Source: Sinomonas cellulolyticus
GTDB lineage: Bacteria > Actinomycetota > Actinomycetes > Actinomycetales > Micrococcaceae
NCBI RefSeq assembly: GCF_014656475.1
Contig: NZ_BNCM01000008.1
Span: 62,001 to 126,000 of the forward strand
DNA length: 64,000 bases
Direction: 5' to 3'
Both the position numbers and the translations under genes were made by a program. Below, in pieces: positions 56,194-63,759 of this stretch (within the stretch, counting starts at the first letter, position 1; each line of letters starts with the position of its first letter). The notes under the pieces are model-generated. The model was not told the DNA's origin. It did no database searches and saw nothing but the letters and a program-made list of their open reading frames with translations.

Positions 56194-57513
56194 ATGGAGC
56201 GTAGGTGGGTTGCGGGCGGGGTAGCTGTGGCGTTGGCACTGGCCTTGGGCGGCTGCTCCTCGGCCCAGCCCACGGCCTCGGCGAGCGGCACGGGGAGCGG
56301 CGCCCCGCCGTCGTCCACGGCCGGAACGGCATCCGCCTCGGCCGGGGGCGGCGCGTGCGTCGCGGACCCGCACGCGGTGGCAACCCGCACGCTCCCTGCC
56401 GCGGCGACCGGTCCCATGCCCTCGGCCACCGCAGAAGCGCTCGAGAAGGCCGCGCGTGAGGGCCTCGCCAATGCCTCCGCCGAGGGAGCGATCATGGCCG
56501 TCCGCACTCCGCAGGGCACGTGGACCAAAGCACTGGGACTCGCGGACAAGGCCACCGACACGCCGATGACGGACACGATGTACTCGCGCGTCGGCTCCGT
56601 GACCAAGACCTTCACCGGCACGCTCATCCTGCAGCTCGTCCAGCAGGGCAAGCTGTCCCTCGAGGACCCCATCGGCAAGTACTTCCCCAGCATCCCCAGA
56701 GGCAATGACGTCACGGTCCGCATGCTGCTGGACATGACGAGCGGGATCGCCAGCTACTCCCTCGACGAGTCGTTCCAGCACGAGATCTTCACCAACCCCT
56801 CGAAGCAGTGGAACCCGGACGACCTCATCGCGATCGGCCTCGCACTCCCGCGCCCGTTCGAGCCGGGCGCGAAGTTCGACTACTCGAACACCAACACGCT
56901 CATCCTCGGCCGGCTCATCGAGAAGCTCACGGACATGTCCTACGCCGAGGCCCTCACGCGGCGCATCGCAGACCCGCTGCACCTCACCGGCACCTCGATG
57001 CCCGGTCCGGACGGCGCGCTGCCCTCGCCGCACCCGACGGGCCTCACCCTCCAAGGGCTGCCGGAGGGGCAGAGGACGCCCCAGGACGCGACCGCGTGGA
57101 ACCCCTCCTGGGGCTGGTCCGCCGGGGCACTGACCTCCACGGCGGCGGACCTGCTCGTGTACGGCCGCGCGCTCGGCACGGGGCAGGGCCTGCTCGACGA
57201 GAAGACGCAGGCCCTCCGGTACGCCTCAATCCCCGGGCCGGCGGGGTACGGGCTCGCCGTGGGCTGCATCGACGGCTGGTTCGGCCACACAGGCGAGATC
57301 CCCGGCTTCAACGCGGCCCTGTACTACGACACGCGCTCCGACACGACGGTCGCCATCATGGTCAACAGCGACATCCCCTCCGGCGACTGCACCCAGTCGC
57401 CCACCCTCCCTGACAACCCGAAGCAGCTGCCGTGCGTCGATCCGGCTGGCCGCATCCTCGTCTCGCTGTCCGCAGCGCTGGGGCACGAGTTCAAGCCGAA
57501 TCCCAAGTCGTGA
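56194..57513 (+). CDS. Lipoprotein serine hydrolase (class C beta-lactamase / DD-peptidase fold)
   Basis: The protein has 439 residues from MERRWVAGG, with GGAAGGCAGG upstream. The lipobox LALGGC puts the lipidated Cys at residue 21, followed by a Ser/Thr/Ala/Gly-rich linker. The catalytic fold has Ser135 and Lys138 in RVGSVTKTF, the tyrosine motif in FDYSNTNTLILG, and FGHTGEIPGFN in place of KTG. Such proteins cleave D-Ala peptides or esters on the outer face of the membrane. Activity on beta-lactams is possible but not implied. It sits before a NarL-type two-component pair that may sense its substrate or the envelope. Confidence 0.88.
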   Translation: MERRWVAGGVAVALALALGGCSSAQPTASASGTGSGAPPSSTAGTASASAGGGACVADPHAVATRTLPAAATGPMPSATAEALEKAAREGLANASAEGAIMAVRTPQGTWTKALGLADKATDTPMTDTMYSRVGSVTKTFTGTLILQLVQQGKLSLEDPIGKYFPSIPRGNDVTVRMLLDMTSGIASYSLDESFQHEIFTNPSKQWNPDDLIAIGLALPRPFEPGAKFDYSNTNTLILGRLIEKLTDMSYAEALTRRIADPLHLTGTSMPGPDGALPSPHPTGLTLQGLPEGQRTPQDATAWNPSWGWSAGALTSTAADLLVYGRALGTGQGLLDEKTQALRYASIPGPAGYGLAVGCIDGWFGHTGEIPGFNAALYYDTRSDTTVAIMVNSDIPSGDCTQSPTLPDNPKQLPCVDPAGRILVSLSAALGHEFKPNPKS

Positions 57514-57579
57514 GCGGGGCGACAGGGACGTGACGCCGGGACGCAGGGACGTGACCCCGTGACGGCGGGGGTGCCTCCT

Positions 57580-59352
57580 ATGATCGGGGACATGCAGTCG
57601 GCAGTGCGGCAGTCGCCGCTCGTGCGCTCGTTCCGGCGGTCCCTGGCAGCCCTGGGTGCGGCTGGCCTGCTTCTTACCCTGCTGCTCGGGGCGCTCATGC
57701 CCTGGAGTGAGCCCGGAGGCGCGATGCTCCTGATGCTGCCGGCGGTGTTCCTCGTATACCTCGGCACGGGTCTCCTCGCGTGGCAGCGCCGGCCCAGCAA
57801 CGCCATGGGCACGCTGATCGTCGGGGCAGGCGGAACGATGTACCTGGGCAATCTGGTCAACACCGATGTCCCGGCCTTCCAGACAGTCGGGGTGGTCTGC
57901 TCCACGCTCCTGCTCGCGGCCGTGGTCCACCTCCTGCATGCCTTTCCCTCGGGCGGGCTGCACGGCCGCACCTCGGTGGCCACCGTGGTCGCGGGCTATG
58001 CAGTCGCACTCGTGCTCCAGGCCCCGCAGTACCTCTTCGACCCGCGGAGCCCGGCGCCCTGGCTCGCCATCGCCGACCTCCCGGGTGCCGCATCAGCGGG
58101 CGGGGCCGTGCAGCGCGCCGCTGGGGCCCTTGTCATGATCGCCACTGCCGCCCTGCTCGCACGGCGCTGGGTCCAGGCACCCCCGCGGCAGCGCCGCGTG
58201 CTCGGGCCGGTCTACGCGTACGGACTGCTCGCCGTGCTGTTCATCCCCTTCAGCTCGGCCCTCCTCGAAGGCCTCCTGCAGTTCCCTGCCACGGTCCGCG
58301 GGGTCCTCCAGTTCGCCGTGCTCGGCGGGATTCCCATTGCCTTCGCCCTCGGGGTGCTCCTGGGCGGGTTCGCACGGAGCGGCGAGGTCGAGGAACTCGG
58401 CGCATGGCTGGGGCTCTCGGGCGGGGGCCGGCCCGGCGTCGCCGCGGCCCTCGCCGCGACCCTCGGCGACCCGTCACTGCGTCTGTCCTACTGGGTCCCG
58501 GAGCGGGAACTGTTCGTGGACGCCCAGGGCCGCCCGGTCCGCGACGGTCCCGGTGCACCGCAGCCGCCCGGCCGCAACGCCGTCCGCATCGACGTCAACG
58601 GCGCCCCCGTCGGAGGCATCACCTACGACTCATCCCTCATCGGCGACCCGGAACTCGTGCTGACCGCGGGGCGCGTGGTGGCGATCGCCGTCGACCGCGA
58701 GCGCCTCACCGCCGACCTCCGGGCGAGCCACGTGGAGCTGCAGCGCTCCCGAGAGCGGCTGGTCAAGGCGATCGACTCGGAGCGGCGCCGCATCGCCCAG
58801 GACCTCCACGACGGCATCCAGATGCGGCTCGTGCTCCTGGCACTCGAGGCGCAGCGGGTGGGCACTGCCCCGGCAGGGGAGGTCGCTTCCCGTGCCTCTG
58901 CGCTGCGTGAGGAGATCGACGCCGCGGCAGCGGACCTGCGGCAGCTCGTGCACGCCGTCATGCCCGCCGGTCTCGTCGAGCGGGGCCTCTGGGCCGCGAT
59001 CGAAGACCTCACCGACCGCATGCCCATCCCGACCCGCGTCGACATGACGCCCGTCACCGGCCGCCGCGCACTCCCCCAGTCCGTGGAGAGCACAGCGTAC
59101 TTCGTGGTGGCCGAAGCCCTGGCCAACACCGTCAAGCACGCCGCGGCTGACTCCGCGGCCGTACGCCTGGACCTGGACGGCGGAGTGCTGCGGATCGAGG
59201 TGCACGACGACGGTCTGGGCGCCGCCGCGGCGAACGGCGGCGCCGGGCTGCGCGGCCTCGCCGACCGGGTCGACGTCCTGGCCGGACGGCTCGAGCTCAC
59301 GAGTGAGCCGGGCTGCGGCACCCATGTGAAGGTGGAGCTCCCATGCGCGTAG
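57580..59352 (+). CDS. Sensor histidine kinase (NarL/HisKA_3 type)
   Basis: The protein has 590 residues from the ATG at 57580. Alternatives are a GTG at 57559 and an ATG at 57592; the ribosome site is weak for all three. About eight membrane segments (residues 25-265) form the sensor half with no large extracellular loop. A poorly conserved region follows, then HisKA_3 with phospho-acceptor His410 in RRRIAQDLHDGIQ. The HATPase_c domain (about 500-590) has AEALANTVKHA, VHDDGLG and GAGLRGLADRV. Its 3' end overlaps the response regulator start by 10 bp, so they are a cognate pair. The stimulus is unknown. Location behind the lipoprotein hydrolase suggests an envelope signal. Confidence 0.88.
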   Translation: MIGDMQSAVRQSPLVRSFRRSLAALGAAGLLLTLLLGALMPWSEPGGAMLLMLPAVFLVYLGTGLLAWQRRPSNAMGTLIVGAGGTMYLGNLVNTDVPAFQTVGVVCSTLLLAAVVHLLHAFPSGGLHGRTSVATVVAGYAVALVLQAPQYLFDPRSPAPWLAIADLPGAASAGGAVQRAAGALVMIATAALLARRWVQAPPRQRRVLGPVYAYGLLAVLFIPFSSALLEGLLQFPATVRGVLQFAVLGGIPIAFALGVLLGGFARSGEVEELGAWLGLSGGGRPGVAAALAATLGDPSLRLSYWVPERELFVDAQGRPVRDGPGAPQPPGRNAVRIDVNGAPVGGITYDSSLIGDPELVLTAGRVVAIAVDRERLTADLRASHVELQRSRERLVKAIDSERRRIAQDLHDGIQMRLVLLALEAQRVGTAPAGEVASRASALREEIDAAAADLRQLVHAVMPAGLVERGLWAAIEDLTDRMPIPTRVDMTPVTGRRALPQSVESTAYFVVAEALANTVKHAAADSAAVRLDLDGGVLRIEVHDDGLGAAAANGGAGLRGLADRVDVLAGRLELTSEPGCGTHVKVELPCA

Positions 59353-59993
59353 TCATCGGCGAAGACGAGGCCCTGCTGCGGCGCGGGCTGCAGCTCGTGC
59401 TGGAGGATGCAGGGATGGACGTGGTCGCCGCGGCTCCGGATGCGGAGGCCCTCGAGCGCGCCGTCGACGAGCACCTTCCCGACCTCGTGGTCACGGACAT
59501 CCGGATGCCCCCGACCCACACCGACGAGGGACTCCTCGCGGCGCTGCGGATCCGCGAGGCGCACGAGGCGACGGCCGTCGTCGTGCTCTCCCAGCACGTC
59601 CAGCGGAGGTACGCCCGCGAGCTCCTCGCCTCTCCCGGCGGCCGGGTGGGCTACCTGCTCAAGCAGCGGATCGCGAACGTTGACGCCTTCGTCGCAGACC
59701 TCCGCAACGTCGCCGCCGGCGGTACCGCGCTGGACCCGGACGTCGTGTCCGTCATGCTCGCCCGGGCCAAGCACTCGGACAGCGCCGTCCAGGCCCTCAC
59801 CCCCCGCCAGCAGGAGGTGCTCGCGCTCATGGCCGAGGGGAAGAGCAACGCTCGGATCGCCGCCGAGCTGTTCCTGAGCGAGAAGGCGGTCGTGGCGCAC
59901 ACCTCGAACATCTACGACGCCCTGCGGCTGCCCGTCGACGCCGACTCGCACCGGCGGGTGCTCGCCGTGATGCAGTACCTGTCCCAGGACTGA
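59343..59993 (+). CDS. NarL/LuxR-family response regulator
   Basis: The protein has 216 residues. The receiver domain (1-120) has the acidic pocket EDE (7-9), phospho-acceptor Asp52 in VVTDIRMP and the conserved Lys in YLLKQRI. The LuxR helix-turn-helix (about 148-210) is marked by LTPRQQEVLALMAEGKSNARIAAELFLSEKAVVAHTSNIYDAL. The ATG lies within the kinase gene (10-bp overlap). A plausible target is the TGGACCTAGGTCCA palindrome upstream of the adjacent lipoprotein gene, since NarL-type regulators bind short inverted repeats. This is inference only. Confidence 0.93.
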   Translation: MRVVIGEDEALLRRGLQLVLEDAGMDVVAAAPDAEALERAVDEHLPDLVVTDIRMPPTHTDEGLLAALRIREAHEATAVVVLSQHVQRRYARELLASPGGRVGYLLKQRIANVDAFVADLRNVAAGGTALDPDVVSVMLARAKHSDSAVQALTPRQQEVLALMAEGKSNARIAAELFLSEKAVVAHTSNIYDALRLPVDADSHRRVLAVMQYLSQD

Positions 59994-60049
59994 CCAGCCT
60001 CCTTGCGGCGGACATCGGGGTATGCGAATATGCACAGGTGTCTATATCG

Positions 60050-60430
60050 ATGTCCGATGCGCCGATCTCGGTCCAGCCTCCTTCCGGCGTGTGCTGTTCT
60101 CCGATGACCGGGGAGCCGCTCAGCGCGGCCGAGGCGGAGAAAGTCACCCCGGCCCTCAAGGCCTTGGGCGACCCGGTCCGGCTCAGGCTCATGTCCCTGA
60201 TCGCGGCCCACGAGGGCGGGGAGGCGTGTGTGTGCGACCTCAACGAGAGCTTCGACCTGTCCCAGCCCACGATCAGCCGGCACCTGAAGATCCTCCACGA
60301 CGCGGGCCTGCTCGCCCGTGAGAAGCGCGGCGCCTGGGTGTACTACCGCGCCCAGACCGAGGCGCTGACAAGCCTTGCGGCGCTCATCACGGGTGCCGCC
60401 GATACCACCGATCGAAAGGTCCTCGCATGA
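60050..60430 (+). CDS. arsR: ArsR-family arsenite-responsive repressor
   Basis: The protein has 126 residues from the ATG at 60050; a GTG at 60038 would add four. The winged helix-turn-helix has LSQPTISRHLKILHDAGLLAREKRGAWVYY. Two cysteine sets are present: Cys15-Cys16 near the N-terminus (GVCCSP) and Cys60/Cys62 in ACVCDL at the start of the DNA-binding helix region. E. coli ArsR uses the CVCDL site, while Corynebacterium ArsR uses an N-terminal Cys-Cys pair plus a third Cys, so this protein could form either type of As(III) site. The 15/16 numbering supports the chosen start. The stop overlaps arsC by ATGA. ATAT-rich sequence at 60027-60048 is the likely operator. Confidence 0.9.
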   Translation: MSDAPISVQPPSGVCCSPMTGEPLSAAEAEKVTPALKALGDPVRLRLMSLIAAHEGGEACVCDLNESFDLSQPTISRHLKILHDAGLLAREKRGAWVYYRAQTEALTSLAALITGAADTTDRKVLA

Positions 60431-60837
60431 GTAGCAAGCCCTCCGTCCTGTTCGTGTGCGTCCACAACACCGGCCGCTCCCAGATGGCGGCCGCGTACCT
60501 CAACCACCTCTCCGGGGGCCGGATCGAGGTGCGGTCCGCGGGTTCAGAGCCCGCCGAGCAGGTCAACCCCGCGGCCGTGGAGGCCATGCTCGAGGAGGGC
60601 ATCGACATCCGAGCCGAGAAGCCCAAGATCCTGACCACTGAGGCAGTCAAGGACTCCGACGTCGTCATCACGATGGGCTGCGGGGACACGTGCCCCGTGT
60701 TCCCCGGCAAGCGCTACGAGGACTGGGAGCTCGAGGATCCGGCCGGCAAGGGCGTGGACTCCGTGCGCCCGATCCGTGACGAGATCAAGGGCCGCATTGA
60801 AGGCCTCATTGCCGAGCTGCTCCCGGCGGGCGCGTGA
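60427..60837 (+). CDS. arsC: Arsenate reductase, low-molecular-weight phosphatase type
   Basis: The protein has 136 residues. The phosphatase-like loop CVHNTGRS (Cys11) binds and attacks arsenate. MGCGDTCPVFPGKRYEDWELEDPAG carries two further cysteines and the Asp-Pro pair. Actinobacterial homologues of this form are arsenate-mycothiol transferases, using mycothiol and mycoredoxin, whereas the Bacillus/Staphylococcus type uses a Cys triad with thioredoxin. Both readings are possible here because the extra cysteines are present. It is co-translated with arsR (ATGA) and with the following flavoprotein (GTGA). Confidence 0.93.
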   Translation: MSSKPSVLFVCVHNTGRSQMAAAYLNHLSGGRIEVRSAGSEPAEQVNPAAVEAMLEEGIDIRAEKPKILTTEAVKDSDVVITMGCGDTCPVFPGKRYEDWELEDPAGKGVDSVRPIRDEIKGRIEGLIAELLPAGA

Positions 60838-62234
60838 GCATGATCCGCACCGACTACCCGGTCGCCGTCATCGGGGCCGGCCCTGTGGGCCTCGCAGCGG
60901 CCGCGCACCTGATCGAGCGCGGCCTCGAGCCGCTCGTGCTCGAAGCCGGAGCGGCCGTCGGCTCCTCCATCCGCGCGTGGGGCCACGTGCGCCTCTTCTC
61001 GACGTGGCGGTACAACCTCGACCGGGCATCGGTGCGGCTGCTGGAGAGGCACGGCTGGCAGGCCCCGCGGCCCACCGCGCTGCCGTACGGGTCCCAGATC
61101 GTCGAGGACTACCTCGAGCCCCTCGCCGCCACGCCGGAGCTCGCCGGCCGGATCCGCACGGGCCACCGCGTCGTTGCGGTGGCCCGCAAGGACCACGACA
61201 AGGGGTCGAGCATCGGGCGCGAGGAGGCGCCCTTCCTGCTGCGCGTGCAGGGACCGGACGGGGCCCTCACTGAGATCCTCGCCCGCGCAGTGATCGACGC
61301 ATCCGGAACATGGGAGGCGCGTGCGCCGCTCGGCTCGTCCGGACTCCCGGCCCTCGGGGAGCCCGAGGCCGCCGCGGCGGGCCTCGTGACGGCACCCCTG
61401 GCCGACGTGACGGCGTCCGACGCCGCGTCCGGCGGCTTCGCCGGACGCCGCACCCTCGTGGTGGGCGGCGGCCACTCGGCCGCCAACAGCGTGCTCGCGC
61501 TTGCACAGCTCGCCCGCACGAACCCCGGGACCGAGGTGGTCTGGGCCATCCGCGCCGAGGTCCCGGACCGCGCCTACGGCGGCGGCCCCGCCGACGAGCT
61601 GCCCGCGCGCGGCCAGCTCGGCACCCGCCTGCACACCATGGTCGACTCCGGGGCCGCCCAGCTCGTCACCGGCTTCCGCACCGCGAGGATCGAGATCCTC
61701 GACGGCCAGCGCCTCCGTGTCCATGCCGAGGACGGGCGCACGATCGACGCCGACCGCCTCATCCCCGCCACCGGCTTCCGCCCGGACCTCTCGATCCTCT
61801 CCGAGGTGCGCCTGGACCTCGACCCCGCCGTTGACGCCCCCCGGAAGCTCGGCCCGCTCATCGACCCCGACTTCCACTCGTGCGGCACGGTCGCGCCCCA
61901 CGGAGCGAAGGTCCTCGCCCACCCCGAGAAGGACCTCTACATCGCGGGAATGAAGTCCTACGGCCGCGCTCCGACCTTCCTCATGGCAACCGGCTACGAG
62001 CAGGTCCGCTCCATCGCCGCAGAGCTCGCGGGAGACCGCGCGGACGCGGACACGGTCCGGCTCGAGCTGCCCGCCACCGGCGTCTGCTCCGGTGCCGGGT
62101 CCGACGGCACCGCCGACGAGGCCCTCCTCGGCGGCTCCTGCTGCGGGACGGCGCCCGCGCCGGTCACGATCGGGTTCCCGACCGGGCTGCGGCACGGCCG
62201 CGCGGGAGAAGCGGTCACTGCTGCGCAGACGTGA
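60834..62234 (+). CDS. FAD-dependent oxidoreductase of the ars operon (ArsO-like)
   Basis: The protein has 466 residues from a GTG that overlaps the arsC stop (GTGA). Two dinucleotide-binding motifs are visible: GAGPVGLAAAAHL near residue 14, and VVGGGHSAANS near 206. ATGFRPD, typical of flavin-containing monooxygenase-like enzymes, is also present. The C-terminus carries a cysteine cluster (GVCSGAGS and GGSCCGTA). Flavoproteins of this type are regular members of ars operons and are often labelled ArsO; their reaction is not firmly established, and oxidation of arsenite or methylated arsenicals has been proposed. The C-terminal cysteines may hold As(III). No ArsB or ACR3 pump is in the window. 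Confidence 0.85.
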   Translation: MSMIRTDYPVAVIGAGPVGLAAAAHLIERGLEPLVLEAGAAVGSSIRAWGHVRLFSTWRYNLDRASVRLLERHGWQAPRPTALPYGSQIVEDYLEPLAATPELAGRIRTGHRVVAVARKDHDKGSSIGREEAPFLLRVQGPDGALTEILARAVIDASGTWEARAPLGSSGLPALGEPEAAAAGLVTAPLADVTASDAASGGFAGRRTLVVGGGHSAANSVLALAQLARTNPGTEVVWAIRAEVPDRAYGGGPADELPARGQLGTRLHTMVDSGAAQLVTGFRTARIEILDGQRLRVHAEDGRTIDADRLIPATGFRPDLSILSEVRLDLDPAVDAPRKLGPLIDPDFHSCGTVAPHGAKVLAHPEKDLYIAGMKSYGRAPTFLMATGYEQVRSIAAELAGDRADADTVRLELPATGVCSGAGSDGTADEALLGGSCCGTAPAPVTIGFPTGLRHGRAGEAVTAAQT

Positions 62235-62272
62235 GCGGACGACGGCGGGGGGCACCCGCCGTCGTCCGCTCA
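62232..62272. terminator. Perfect 18-bp-arm palindrome between convergent genes
   Basis: TGAGCGGACGACGGCGGG (62232-62249) pairs perfectly with 62255-62272 around a 5-nt loop. The first three bases are the stop codon of the ars flavoprotein gene, and the toxin-like gene ends at 62285 on the opposite strand. It fits a bidirectional terminator and belongs to the ACGACGGCGGG palindrome family. Confidence 0.85.
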
Positions 62273-62284
62273 GGCGGTGAGGGG

Positions 62285-63358
62285 CTACTTCGCCGCCTCG
62301 CCGATCTGCTCAGTCCCCGCGTAGTGCTCCTCGTGGGGGACGATGGTGGCGGACTTGTCCTTGTCCGGCAGCACCACGGTCGCGTTCTCGATCCGGAACA
62401 CCTTGCCGTTCGCGCGGACCAGGAAGTCGCCGGTCACACGGTTCAGGCTCGCCGCGATCGTGAACCAGTACTCCGTGTGCGGAGGCACGTCCGCATTCTC
62501 GCTCTGGCTGAACGAGCGGGAGTCCGTCCACGTGTGGTCGTAGTTGACCGAGAGGCTGTTCTCCCAGATTTTCCACAGGGTCAGCTTCGAGGTGAACTTG
62601 ACGCCCACGGTGTCCGACGTCTCCACGACGTGCTCCGACTTCACCTCCATGGTCAGCCGAGTGTCATAGGGGTTCGCCACCGGGTTGCCGTACGGCTTCG
62701 GGGTGTCCGTGATGAACTCGACCGACTTGGGGGTGTAGAAGCAGTTGTTCTCGGCGTCGTCGCCCTTGCACGCGTCGTTCAGGAGGCGTGACTGGGTGTC
62801 CTTGTCCGTGATGGTCTGAGCGGCCGTGTGGCCCACGGTGAACACCACGCGCCACGGGTCGGAGTGGTCGATCGAGGTTGTCTCGCACGAGTACGGGCTG
62901 AAGTCGATCTGCTTGCCCGTCACGTCGGGGTCGCCCCGGAAGATCGTGCAGGAGGCCTTCGTGTACGGGTAGTAGTAGACCGAGGCGTACATCTTGATCC
63001 AGAACTCGGTGGGCTTGCCGTGGTCCCAGATACGGGCCTTCGCCGTGCCGTACGCGCCGTACTCGGTGGACCAGTGCGAGCTGTCCTGCAGGAGGACGAA
63101 GTTGGTGCCCCCGCCGTTCGGGATGTCCGCCGGGGCGGTGACATGGTCCGCATGCCAGTCGCTGCCCTCGAAGACCAGGCCCACGCCGTCCTTCGCGTTG
63201 ATCCGGGCATTGAGGCCCTGATGGTTCTCGTCGCCCTGGACGGCTGCGGCCGCCTGGGACGCCGTGACGCCTTCTGCGGCGTACGCGGGGAGTGCGGCGG
63301 GCAGCGCAAGGGCTGCGGTCAGGGCGGCTGCTGCGAGCGAGAGCGAGCGGAACTTCAT
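62285..63358 (-). CDS. Secreted protein resembling aerolysin/ETX-type beta-pore-forming toxins
   Basis: The protein has 357 residues with GGAG before the ATG. The signal peptide MKFRSLSLAAAALTAALA... ends near AYAA (about residue 27). The mature chain is rich in aromatic and polar beta strands. In its C-terminal half VGVKFTSKLTLWKIW, NSLSVNYDHTWTDSRSFSQ and VPPHTEYWFTIAASLNRV follow one another. This alternation of Ser/Thr and hydrophobic residues, plus a VPP turn before long amphipathic strands, is the pattern of aerolysin-fold proteins. Four cysteines may form disulfides. No exact family is recognised. A membrane-active or carbohydrate-binding secreted protein is the best guess. Confidence 0.7.
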   Translation of the reverse strand: MKFRSLSLAAAALTAALALPAALPAYAAEGVTASQAAAAVQGDENHQGLNARINAKDGVGLVFEGSDWHADHVTAPADIPNGGGTNFVLLQDSSHWSTEYGAYGTAKARIWDHGKPTEFWIKMYASVYYYPYTKASCTIFRGDPDVTGKQIDFSPYSCETTSIDHSDPWRVVFTVGHTAAQTITDKDTQSRLLNDACKGDDAENNCFYTPKSVEFITDTPKPYGNPVANPYDTRLTMEVKSEHVVETSDTVGVKFTSKLTLWKIWENSLSVNYDHTWTDSRSFSQSENADVPPHTEYWFTIAASLNRVTGDFLVRANGKVFRIENATVVLPDKDKSATIVPHEEHYAGTEQIGEAAK

Positions 63359-63476
63359 GCGGGTTCTCCGTATCGGGGGTGATACCGGCGGGATCTCCTT
63401 GCCGGTGTATCTACTGTCCCGTTTCGGAGGGGGTCGGAACCATGGACTTGGCTCCCGTCTCTGGGCCGCCTCGACA

Positions 63477-63490
63477 TGGACCTGGGCCCA
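63477..63490. promoter_or_regulatory. TGGACCTGGGCCCA motif upstream of the toxin-like gene
   Basis: This near-palindrome differs by two bases from TGGACCTAGGTCCA at 56108-56121, and both are preceded by GACA on one strand. It lies about 120 bp upstream of the toxin-like gene start. A shared regulator of the two exported-protein genes is possible. Confidence 0.4.
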
Positions 63491-63505
63491 TGGCGCCCGG
63501 TCCCC

Positions 63506-63581
63506 GCTGAAGGGTCACATCCGCGCTGAGGGGTCACATCCCCGCTGAGGGGTCAGGTCCCCGCTGAGGGGTCACATCCCC
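63506..63581 (+). repeat. Four tandem 19-bp direct repeats
   Basis: GCTGAGGGGTCACATCCCC recurs with an exact 19-bp period at 63506, 63525, 63544 and 63563. Copies 2 and 4 are identical, and copies 1 and 3 differ by two bases each. The array is non-coding, about 150 bp upstream of the toxin-like gene. It may be a multi-site binding region for a regulator, or a simple expansion. Confidence 0.9.
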
Positions 63582-63597
63582 GCGCGGGCGATGGAAC

Positions 63598-63659
63598 GAC
63601 CACACCTTCTGGACAAGACCTCGCGCCGTAGACAAAGGTCGTGTCCACAAGGTGTGGTC
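63598..63659. repeat. 62-bp imperfect inverted repeat
   Basis: The 24-bp arms at 63598-63621 and 63636-63659 (GACCACACCTT..TGGACA..GACCT) match at 22 of 24 positions and enclose a 14-nt loop. There is no coding content. It could be a terminator for the gene to the right, or a small miniature-transposon-like palindrome. Confidence 0.8.
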
Positions 63660-63684
63660 CTTGCGGGCCGGTGGCCTGCAGGCC

Positions 63685-63714
63685 GACGACGGCGGGTGGG
63701 CACCCGCTGTCGTC
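63685..63714. repeat. Short degenerate copy of the ACGACGGCGGG palindrome
   Basis: GACGACGGCGGGTG (63685-63698) pairs with 63701-63714 with one mismatch. It lies 45 bp from the end of the MFS transporter gene and may be its terminator. Confidence 0.75.
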
Positions 63715-63759
63715 CGCTCGCTTCTCAAGCACTTCCGAGGATAGCCCCGGTGCCCTGGC

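Noticed and set aside
63598..63659. Insertion-sequence remnant
   Set aside because: The inverted arms enclose only 14 nt, there is no transposase fragment and no clear target-site duplication, so it is kept as an unassigned inverted repeat.
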